A program made the position numbers and the translations under genes. The notes beneath the pieces were generated by a model. That model did not search any database. It was given only the letters and a program-made list of their open reading frames with translations, and was not told the origin of the DNA. Of a stretch of DNA of 23,308 nucleotides, positions 17,455 through 23,308 are shown piece by piece (within the stretch, counting starts at the first letter, position 1; the number at the start of each line of letters is the position of its first letter). Source of the stretch: a virus; the IMG/VR virus record IMGVR_UViG_3300031524_001336, positions 1-23,308 of that record. The stretch is one strand, 5' to 3'.

Positions 17455-19701
17455 ATGAGCGTACGAGATGATTCTGAGATTCTGGTAACGTCGCTGGACG
17501 CGCACGTTGACCTGCTGTTGACCGAATTCAAGCAGGCGGGCGTGCTGCCCAATGGCTTTTACGACGTGGCCTTCAACGAGGAAACGCGGCGCATGCTGTG
17601 GGCGGGGCAAAGCCCGGACGGCAAGAAATGGGACGAAAACATGCCGGAAGGACAACCGGCGCTGCCCTGGAACGGCAGCAGTGACACCCGCGTGCCGCTG
17701 GTGGACACGGTGGTCAATGACGACACGGCGGTGTTGACGGCGGCCTTCCGCAAGGCGGATCTGCGGGCCACGACCGTCAACTGGCAGAACGTGCCGGTGA
17801 CGGCGGGCATTTCGGATTACCTGCATTGGCTGGTACACAACAAATTCCGGGTGGAATGGCGGCTGGAGGCGGAGTTGGCGGCGCAATACTCGCGGGAATA
17901 CGGCTTTGCCATCGCCTATGTTGGCTGGGAACGGGAGTTGGGCAAGCGCCGGGTTAAATTCACCCTCCAGCAAATCCAACAGCTTGAGCAGCAGGCACCG
18001 GACTTCAAGGGGCTGGCCGACGGCATCATGGACCCGACGCAGGACGAGGCATCCGCCGCCGCGATCCAGAGCATTTACCGGCTGTATGTGGTGCAGGCGT
18101 TGCAGGGGAAGGGCTTTTACGATCAGGAGTTGAATGACGACAAGCTGATGAGCCTGAAACCGTCGCTGGCCAGGCGGTATGTGCGCGAATTACGGGAGAG
18201 CGGGGAAACGGTGGTGCCCATCCCGTATGTGATGCGCAATGAGCCATTGGTGTGGGTGGGCAAACCGTATCAGGAAATCCTGGCGGCGCGGGGCACGATG
18301 AAGCTGCAACAGGCGCGGGCCATCTTCTGGCGGCGCTGGATGACTTCGGCGGAATTGGACTCGAAACGGGCGGACGGCTGGAATGAGGACTGGATTGACG
18401 CCACCTTGAAAACGCAGGGCAACATTTCCTCGTGGGCGGGGGCATTGGGAGCCACCAGCCTGACCGGGCCTTCCACCAAAACCGTGGGGAGCACGACCTA
18501 TCTCAAGGTGACGGAGGAGAACAACCCGCTCATCGAGGTGGTCTATGGCTACGTCAAAAAGGTGGACGAGGACGGAGTGACGGGCGTGTATGAAACCATT
18601 TTCAGCCCGCATGTGACCCACAACCCGGAAACGCACGCCAAGGATTTCTGCGCGAGCCACCAGCTTATTGATTACGCGCACGGGCAATACCCGTTTGTGG
18701 AGTTCAAGCGGGAGAACATCGGGCGGGCGTTGACGGACGTGCGCAGCGTGCCGGAAATCGCCAGCACCTGGCAGAACGAGGTGAAGCAGCAGCGCGACAT
18801 GCTCTACAACCGGGCACAGTGGGACACGCTGCCCGCCATCGCGGTGCCCAAGCTGGGCGGGGTGGATTACAAGATTGGACCGGGGGCGCAGGTGCCGCTG
18901 GGTAAGAATCAGGACATCACGGCGATCAATCTGAATGCGCCCAGTCCGCAACTCTCGGTGGAACTGGTGCAGATGATCACCCTGATGCGGGATGATTACT
19001 TCGGGCAGTTCAACCAGGAGGTTCACCCGGCGAAAATCGCGGTGAAGCAGGAAAAGGCGGCGGACGACTACTACACGTTTTGGGGCGCGGTGTTGACGAT
19101 GGTGTTTGCACTGGAACTGCAATACAACCCGGACGAAATCACCAAAGTCACCGGGAATCCCGCACTGGCGAACCTTGATCCCTTCCTGGTGATTGACGAT
19201 TTGAATGTGCGGCTGGAGTTCGACGTGAAGGATTTGAACCCGGATTACCTGATGACGAAGCTGGACACGTTTAACAACAAGATCGTGCCGGCGGACGTGA
19301 CGGGGAGCATTGACCGGGGGGCGCTTACGGCCTACGAGGCGCGGGCAATGGACCCGTTGCTGGCGCAGCAGCTCATCCAGGACAAGCGCAGCGCGAGTCA
19401 GAAGGTGTTTGAGGACGTGCAGAAGAACCTGGGCAACATGATGCTGGGTTTTGAGGCCAACTATGTGGAGAACGATCCCACGGCCCCGATGAAACTGCAA
19501 TTCCTGCAACAACTCATGCAGAACAACCCGAACGTGCAGGGGCTGGCCAAGAAGGATGCCCGCTTCAAACAGTTGCTGGAGCTGTACGCCAAGAACCTGC
19601 AAATGAGCGTGGACCAGCAGCAAAACAAGCAGGTGGGCCGCATCGGCGTGAAGCCGATGGCGCAGGCATCCCCGGCAGCAGCATCCCAACCCACCCCTTG
19701 A
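17455..19701 (+). CDS. Portal protein
   Basis: A 748-aa protein, the size of large P22-like portals, placed between terminase and scaffold/capsid genes. The N-terminal region has the portal-type pattern of a Trp-rich start (WNGSSDTRVPLVDTVVNDDTAVLTAAFR) followed by helices and strands of the clip and stem regions. The middle contains a membrane-like stem helix (ELVQMITLMRDDYFGQFNQEV), and the C-terminus is a long helical barrel-like part with Gln-rich repeats (QQLMQNNPN ... QMSVDQQQNK). It would form the dodecameric ring through which DNA is packaged. The assignment rests on position, length and fold pattern rather than a diagnostic motif. A hairpin and a repeated leader precede it. Confidence 0.8.
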   Translation: MSVRDDSEILVTSLDAHVDLLLTEFKQAGVLPNGFYDVAFNEETRRMLWAGQSPDGKKWDENMPEGQPALPWNGSSDTRVPLVDTVVNDDTAVLTAAFRKADLRATTVNWQNVPVTAGISDYLHWLVHNKFRVEWRLEAELAAQYSREYGFAIAYVGWERELGKRRVKFTLQQIQQLEQQAPDFKGLADGIMDPTQDEASAAAIQSIYRLYVVQALQGKGFYDQELNDDKLMSLKPSLARRYVRELRESGETVVPIPYVMRNEPLVWVGKPYQEILAARGTMKLQQARAIFWRRWMTSAELDSKRADGWNEDWIDATLKTQGNISSWAGALGATSLTGPSTKTVGSTTYLKVTEENNPLIEVVYGYVKKVDEDGVTGVYETIFSPHVTHNPETHAKDFCASHQLIDYAHGQYPFVEFKRENIGRALTDVRSVPEIASTWQNEVKQQRDMLYNRAQWDTLPAIAVPKLGGVDYKIGPGAQVPLGKNQDITAINLNAPSPQLSVELVQMITLMRDDYFGQFNQEVHPAKIAVKQEKAADDYYTFWGAVLTMVFALELQYNPDEITKVTGNPALANLDPFLVIDDLNVRLEFDVKDLNPDYLMTKLDTFNNKIVPADVTGSIDRGALTAYEARAMDPLLAQQLIQDKRSASQKVFEDVQKNLGNMMLGFEANYVENDPTAPMKLQFLQQLMQNNPNVQGLAKKDARFKQLLELYAKNLQMSVDQQQNKQVGRIGVKPMAQASPAAASQPTP

Positions 19702-19704
19702 TTT

Positions 19705-19998
19705 ATGTTTAACATCTTCAAACTATTCCAGACCAACGAGGAGCGCCAACGCGAGGAGTTGACCCGCGTGCTGGCACTGGCCGGGGCGGCGGAGCATCCC
19801 ATCTTCACGGCCATCTTAAGCTACGCGGACGAGCATGCGCGCAACGAGCATGAATCCGCCTTGACGGCCAATCTCACCAACGAACAACGGCAATACAACG
19901 CCGGGCGGTCGGCTTCGGCCTACGATTTCGCCCAGGCATTGCGCGAGCTGCAACGGCAGGCGCAGGCGCGGATGGACAAGGAAAAGCGCGAGCCGTGA
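19705..19998 (+). CDS. Small helical protein between portal and scaffold
   Basis: A 97-aa protein beginning 3 nt after the portal stop. It is almost all helical: EERQREELTRVLALAGAAEH, then AILSYADEHARNEHESAL, then NEQRQYNAGRSASAYDFA, and ends in a Gln/Arg/Lys-rich amphipathic tail. The NAGR...A.DF segment recurs, from memory, in small phage proteins at exactly this position, of unknown function. Head assembly or a chaperone for the portal are reasonable guesses. Its stop lies inside a repeat of GTGATGCGT units. Confidence 0.65.
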   Translation: MFNIFKLFQTNEERQREELTRVLALAGAAEHPIFTAILSYADEHARNEHESALTANLTNEQRQYNAGRSASAYDFAQALRELQRQAQARMDKEKREP

Positions 19999-20020
19999 TG
20001 CGTCATGAGTGATGCGTGAG
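19995..20020. repeat. Short GTGATGCGT direct repeat of intergenic host type
   Basis: GTGATGCGT at 19995-20003 recurs at 20009-20017, separated by CATGA. Strings of ATGAGTGATGCGT units are, from memory, frequent in intergenic regions of some Verrucomicrobiota. It overlaps the stop of the preceding gene. Confidence 0.4.
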
Positions 20021-20041
20021 CAGAACGCACCGTGTCAAAGT

Positions 20042-20090
20042 GGCCGGAAACCGTCCGAACTGGCCGGAACCCAAGGGCGGTCCCTTCTCT
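20042..20090 (+). repeat. GCCGGAAACC leader element, copy B (before the scaffold gene)
   Basis: GCCGGAAACC begins at 20043 and GCCGGAACCC at 20063, again 20 bp apart with GAACTG between, followed by GGGCGGTCCCTTCTC. About 40 of 48 positions agree with copy A at 17374-17421 when one gap is allowed. Confidence 0.6.
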
Positions 20091-20110
20091 CATGCAGGCA
20101 ATTGCGGTTT

Positions 20111-20138
20111 AGTGGCACCGGCCCACGGTCGTGCCACT
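20111..20138 (+). other. Hairpin between leader element B and the scaffold gene
   Basis: AGTGGCAC (20111-20118) pairs perfectly with GTGCCACT (20131-20138) around a 12-nt loop that could itself pair CCG with CGG. It lies 25 nt before ATG 20164. It corresponds in position to the hairpin before the portal gene. Confidence 0.5.
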
Positions 20139-20163
20139 GAACGACTGACAACTTGCGAAGAGC

Positions 20164-21300
20164 ATGAGCGAAGCAGCCAAAATCACGGAGTCGGGCGCTG
20201 TGGGGCAGCCCGGAGAACCAACCACACCGAAGGCGAGCAATTTAACGTCCGACGGCATTTCGAGCCTTTTAAATTCGGAATTTGCCAACGAGGACACGGC
20301 GGACAAACCCGGTCAAGAAACTCCACCGGACAAGAAAGCCGACGACAATTCCAATCCCGCAAAAGCGGACGAAGCAGCAGCGGAACAGGCGGACACAACG
20401 GCGGACAAAAAGACGGCGGAAGAACCCAAGCTGGACGGCGAGGGCGAGGGCGACGAGTTGCCCCCCGAGATGCAGACGGCTCTGGAGGAGTGGGAGGCCA
20501 AAGGCGGCCCGCTCCCGGACAGCGTGCAACGGGTGGTGAACAAGCGCATTGGCCGGTTGACGGGGGAAAAGGAGGCGGCAGCCAAGCGGGCAGAGACGGC
20601 GGAAGCAGCCTTGAAGGCGGCGCAAGCAGAAGCGGAAAAGCTCCGCAATGATCCGAGCCGCCCGGCCCAACCGAACCCCCATGGCATCCCGAATGAAACC
20701 GAATTGGCAAGGACTGAGAAAGCGGCCAAGACGTTTCTGGATGAGGCGGAGGCGTATCTGGACCAGACGGCGACGCCGCAGGAGCAGGAGCGCATTGAGC
20801 GGTTCATGCAAAGCAATGGGCTGGACGGCACGACCTTGAAACGGCGTGTGCGTGAGGTGAATGCCTATCTGCGGGATGAACTGCCGCAGCAGCGCGCCAC
20901 GGTGCAGCAATTCCGGGCACAGGAAACGACGTTCAACGCGCAAGCGGAACGGGATTTCCCCTGGCTCAAGGACACGGCTGCCCCGGAGCATCAAGTCGTC
21001 AACGAAATGTTGAAGCTGATGCCGGACCTGCCGAAGCGGTTGCCGAATCACAAGCTGGTGCTGGGCATTTACCTGCTCGGCTACAAGGCTTATGAGGCGC
21101 AACTCGCCGCGACCAAGACCGGCACGGCCAAGCCGGCCGCTGCCAAGAATCCCCCGCCGAAAGCACCCGCCGGAACGGGTGCCACACACGCCGCCACCGT
21201 GAAGCCGAAAAGCAGTGACGCTGCCAGCGAACGCTTTTCCAAAGCGCCGTCGCGGGAGAATGCCGTAAGTCTGGCCCGTGCTGCCCTGATGGAAGCCTGA
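20164..21300 (+). CDS. Scaffold-like head assembly protein
   Basis: A 378-aa protein immediately upstream of the major capsid gene. The first 100 residues are acidic and low-complexity (DTADKPGQETPPDKKADDN). A coiled coil covers about 130-160 (EKEAAAKRAETAEAALKAAQAEAEKL), a helical middle follows, and the C-terminus is Ala/Pro/Lys-rich and ends with a basic helix (SRENAVSLARAALMEA). An acidic N-terminus, coiled coil and basic C-terminal helix are the hallmarks of phage scaffolds, which shape the procapsid and then leave. No protease is fused to it. The identification depends on layout and composition rather than sequence similarity. Its message carries leader element B. Confidence 0.75.
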   Translation: MSEAAKITESGAVGQPGEPTTPKASNLTSDGISSLLNSEFANEDTADKPGQETPPDKKADDNSNPAKADEAAAEQADTTADKKTAEEPKLDGEGEGDELPPEMQTALEEWEAKGGPLPDSVQRVVNKRIGRLTGEKEAAAKRAETAEAALKAAQAEAEKLRNDPSRPAQPNPHGIPNETELARTEKAAKTFLDEAEAYLDQTATPQEQERIERFMQSNGLDGTTLKRRVREVNAYLRDELPQQRATVQQFRAQETTFNAQAERDFPWLKDTAAPEHQVVNEMLKLMPDLPKRLPNHKLVLGIYLLGYKAYEAQLAATKTGTAKPAAAKNPPPKAPAGTGATHAATVKPKSSDAASERFSKAPSRENAVSLARAALMEA

Positions 21301-21340
21301 GTGGCAAGCGCCACCGGCCATAAAAAAGTGAGTTTCAAGC

Positions 21341-21366
21341 AACCAGCGTGACGCTGGACCCAATAA
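21341..21366 (+). promoter_or_regulatory. CCAGCG leader hairpin, copy 1 (before the major capsid gene)
   Basis: AACCAGCG-TGA-CGCTGGACCCAATAA: CCAGCG (21343-21348) pairs with CGCTGG (21352-21357). The same string, with the 3-nt loop missing and one extra C, precedes the next gene at 22397-22418. AGGA at 21366-21369, 6 nt before ATG 21376, is a good ribosome-binding site. A second small stem, GTGGC-AAGC-GCCAC, follows the scaffold stop at 21301-21314. Confidence 0.55.
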
Positions 21367-21375
21367 GGAAAAAAT

Positions 21376-22398
21376 ATGTTGCTTGAACGCAATGTGGTGG
21401 GGAAGAAAACGGACTGGGCGACTTACATCACCCTGTCTGACGAGCATGAAACCCCCTTGCTCCGGACTCTGCCCAAAGGGCCGAAGCCCGTGAACATCGT
21501 GAAGCATTACCAGGCGGACACCTACACGGCCCCGGTGCCGAATGCGTGGCCGGACGGCAAGGACTGGGACGCCTTCACCAGTGCCGGGCAAAACCGGCGC
21601 GAATTGACGGCGCGCTGCCAGTGGTTTGTGAAAACGGCCGCCGTGTCCAAGCTCGCGGAAGATGTCACGGACACCGCTGGCATCCAAGACGAACTCGCGC
21701 ATGAAATCCCGAAGAAGATGACGGAAATGGCGCGTGAGATGGAGTGCTCCGCCGCAGGCGACCAGGGCGAATATGTGGATGACGGCAAGGTTGGCCACAA
21801 GTTCCGCTCCCTGGGCGTGTGGATTCAGGCGGCGGCACAGACCGACGCGGGCACGGTGGTGGATGCAACCATCCGCCCCAATGCCACCCAGGTGTATTCG
21901 GACGTGAAGGGGAACCTCACGGAAGACGCCGTTAAAAACATGCTGCAAGCCGCGTGGAAGGCCACGGGCACCAAAGGCATGAAGGCGGGCTTTGTGGGCA
22001 CCGCCCTCAAAAAACAGTTCGGGATGTTCCAGTTTTACATTCCGACCTCCCTCAACACGCAGGCCACGGCCCGCATCATCACGCGGGGCGAGGATGCCAC
22101 GGTGTTGGGCAACACGGTGGACGTGTATGACAGCGACTGGGGCAAGATCGAGTTGCACCTGACCCGCTGGAACGCGCAACCGGGCTTCCAGGCGAACGGC
22201 GGTACGAGCGCAACGGTGGGCGACTGGCGCGGGTATTTCCTGAATACCGAACGCTGGGCGTGGTTGTGGAACCAGAAACCCACGGTGTACAAGCCGGAAT
22301 TCAAGGGCGGGAGCTATAAGGCGGCGATTGACGCCATCCTGATGTTCCTCTGCTGGAATCCCATCGGCGAATGCAAGGTGGCCCCGAGCGACGCGTAA
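21376..22398 (+). CDS. Major capsid protein, SU10/DUF5309-like
   Basis: A 340-aa HK97-fold-type capsid protein. The N-terminus (ERNVVGKKTDWATYITLSDEHETPLLRTLPKG) has the short N-arm and ETP-L motif of SU10-like capsids, and VSKLAEDVTDTAGI followed by the helix DELAHEIPKKMTEMAREMECSAAG matches the long spine helix region. The C-terminus has the strand-rich P-domain elements ending YKAAIDAILMFLCWNPIGECKV, like the DUF5309 family. It forms the shell after scaffold removal. The start has a good AGGA site, and the gene is preceded by a repeated leader hairpin. The size fits the family; the call is from pattern memory. Confidence 0.85.
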   Translation: MLLERNVVGKKTDWATYITLSDEHETPLLRTLPKGPKPVNIVKHYQADTYTAPVPNAWPDGKDWDAFTSAGQNRRELTARCQWFVKTAAVSKLAEDVTDTAGIQDELAHEIPKKMTEMAREMECSAAGDQGEYVDDGKVGHKFRSLGVWIQAAAQTDAGTVVDATIRPNATQVYSDVKGNLTEDAVKNMLQAAWKATGTKGMKAGFVGTALKKQFGMFQFYIPTSLNTQATARIITRGEDATVLGNTVDVYDSDWGKIELHLTRWNAQPGFQANGGTSATVGDWRGYFLNTERWAWLWNQKPTVYKPEFKGGSYKAAIDAILMFLCWNPIGECKVAPSDA

Positions 22399-22418
22399 CC
22401 AGCGCTGGACCCCAATAA
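22397..22418 (+). promoter_or_regulatory. CCAGCG leader hairpin, copy 2 (after the capsid gene)
   Basis: AACCAGCGCTGGACCCCAATAA, with the palindrome CCAGCGCTGG at 22399-22408. It overlaps the last two bases of the capsid stop codon and is nearly identical to the element before the capsid gene. ATG 22442 follows 23 nt later in an A-rich leader. Confidence 0.55.
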
Positions 22419-22441
22419 ACAAACAAAAACGAAAGACACAC

Positions 22442-22978
22442 ATGAAAATTGTACCTCTTCCTTTTGAGACGGCAGCGTTAACCGGGTTTACGCACAAAGC
22501 CATCATCACCTACGCGGACCTGACGGCGGCCGCAGGCACCCAAACGCTGACCATCTTCCCGGATGGCTCGGTGTACGGCTACAACCAGCAGACCGGTGTG
22601 GCCATGCAGGACACCACCCTGACCCAGCTTCCCGCTGGCTTCACGGTGGAAAAGACGCAAATCCGGCTGGTCACCCCCTTTACGGGCGGTGCGATCAGCG
22701 CGGCCACGGTCACCCTGGGCGACAAGGCCAGCACGAACCGGTACATGGCCAGCGCGGCCACGGACTTGTTCACGGCGGCAGGGACGAACACGAAGGACAA
22801 CGTGGCCAGCGCCACGACCTACACGTTCTCCACCACCGACGTGGCGAACAGCAACGCCCAGTTGGTTGCAGTGATTGCGACCACGGGCGGCAACGTCAAC
22901 ACCGCAACGGCGGGCGTGTTGGAGATCTTCCTGGCACTCGCGGACATCTCCGCTCAGTCCACGGTGACCGGTACATAA
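22442..22978 (+). CDS. Capsid-associated (decoration-like) protein
   Basis: A 178-aa protein directly after the major capsid gene. It is rich in Thr, Ala, Val and Gly in alternating patterns (YADLTAAAGTQTLTIFPDG, TVTLGDKASTNRY, VIATTGGNVNTATAGVLEIF), which point to a beta-sandwich. There is no signal peptide or membrane helix. Genes in this position often encode decoration or head-stabilising proteins with beta-rich folds. No specific family is recognised, so the role rests on position and composition. It follows the second copy of the repeated leader and ends 49 bp ahead of a 12-bp hairpin. Confidence 0.6.
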   Translation: MKIVPLPFETAALTGFTHKAIITYADLTAAAGTQTLTIFPDGSVYGYNQQTGVAMQDTTLTQLPAGFTVEKTQIRLVTPFTGGAISAATVTLGDKASTNRYMASAATDLFTAAGTNTKDNVASATTYTFSTTDVANSNAQLVAVIATTGGNVNTATAGVLEIFLALADISAQSTVTGT

Positions 22979-23027
22979 ACGACTTGCCCGGAGCATAGGC
23001 CGGGTAGGGGTTGGTGGTTAGGAGCAC

Positions 23028-23059
23028 GGTGGTGGCGGCCTCATTCAGCCGCCACCACC
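23028..23059. other. Perfect 12-bp hairpin between head genes
   Basis: GGTGGTGGCGGC (23028-23039) pairs with GCCGCCACCACC (23048-23059) around the 8-nt loop CTCATTCA. No T-run follows (CAACATTAAAAAG comes next), so it may attenuate transcription, protect the upstream capsid message from decay or be an RNA-processing site rather than a full terminator. Confidence 0.5.
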
Positions 23060-23079
23060 CAACATTAAAAAGACAAAAC

Positions 23080-23308
23080 GTGGAAGTTGATTTCTCCAGA
23101 TTGGATCAGGCGACCGCCATCAAGGTGGATGAGCTGTTGCGCCATGACTACAACGAACGATTGGTGCGGGCGGCCAACCGGCAGAAGCGCATTGCGTTCC
23201 TGAACGCCTTGCAGCGCCCCCTGGCCAAAGACGGCTACGGCGAACGGCGGTTCATGATTGACCCGGTCTTTGATGCCTATTGGCGCGAGTGCTACGGCAA
23301 GCATTACA
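23080..23308 (+). CDS. Head-region protein, cut by the window edge
   Basis: A GTG at 23080 opens a frame that continues without stop to the last base, giving 76 residues: MEVDFSRLDQATAIKVDELL, then LVRAANRQKRIAFLNALQR, FMIDPVFDAYWRECYGKHY. An A-rich leader (AAAAAGACAAAAC) precedes it, with only weak ribosome-binding potential. The composition is globular, with basic helices and aromatic residues. The pattern NR...IAFLNA followed by IDP.FD.YWR..YG is familiar from small phage proteins in the head gene block; I cannot name a function. A head-completion or connector protein would fit the position. Confidence 0.65.
   Translation, partial: MEVDFSRLDQATAIKVDELLRHDYNERLVRAANRQKRIAFLNALQRPLAKDGYGERRFMIDPVFDAYWRECYGKHY

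Noticed and set aside
18190-19689. 499-aa minus-strand frame over the portal gene
   Set aside because: Shadow frame; His/Leu/Val-rich and without a domain, while the plus frame fits size and position of a portal.
20269-22509. 746-aa minus-strand frame over scaffold and capsid genes
   Set aside because: Spans two well-supported plus-strand genes and the gap between them; repetitive Arg/Gly/Leu composition shows a third-position GC artefact.
1-23308. CRISPR arrays, rRNA and complete insertion sequences
   Set aside because: I saw no regularly spaced repeats with unique spacers, no conserved rRNA segments and no element with paired terminal repeats.

Overview
The window reads as the left part of an integrated, tailed-phage genome (prophage) in a high-GC bacterium. 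A phylum of Verrucomicrobiota type is the best guess. The hints are a truncated RDD-like host gene at the left edge, intergenic motifs of the CCACAGATGGACAC and GTGATGCGT kind that I associate from memory with that phylum, and weak Shine-Dalgarno use. This is inference, not a database result. I found no CRISPR array, rRNA or complete insertion sequence.

Layout, left to right. (1) 1-1710, leftward: the 5' end of a host gene, a strong terminator, a tyrosine recombinase integrase, a small basic protein coupled to it, and a sigma70-like promoter whose spacer is an inverted repeat. (2) 1711-3702: an AT-richer cargo block holding two adjacent hairpins that share a heptamer, a possible small membrane protein, a secreted or membrane-anchored protein of 356 aa with its own UUCG-loop terminator, and a two-helix membrane protein. 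(3) 3710-8390, leftward early operon: eleven small genes, mostly joined by 4-nt ATGA overlaps. It includes several Cys/His-rich zinc-binding candidates, a PUR-domain nucleic-acid-binding candidate and an HTH protein of IS3 OrfA type. A tRNA gene is wedged between two of the genes. (4) 8393-8518: a divergent control region with two near-identical operator-like sites 63 bp apart, flanked by two candidate ribbon-helix-helix regulators. (5) 8519-13906, rightward: regulators, a DnaD-like initiator with iteron-like repeats inside its gene, a T7 gp4-like primase-helicase and small accessory proteins. (6) 13909-23308, rightward packaging and head genes: candidate small terminase, large terminase, a double-HTH protein, one opposite-strand cargo gene, portal, a small protein, scaffold, SU10/DUF5309-like major capsid protein, a capsid-associated protein and a gene cut by the right edge.

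The genes fit a temperate cycle. The two regulators around 8450 probably set leftward against rightward transcription. The rightward path goes from initiator and primase-helicase to DNA packaging and head assembly, while the left arm provides integration and cargo.

The most unusual signals are these: a tRNA with a Gln-like body but a GUG (His) anticodon, lying 4 nt upstream of a gene whose only good ribosome-binding site is the tRNA acceptor stem; two families of repeated leader elements placed in front of head genes; a 27-bp two-copy repeat in the 3' parts of two unrelated genes; and the iteron array in the initiator gene.
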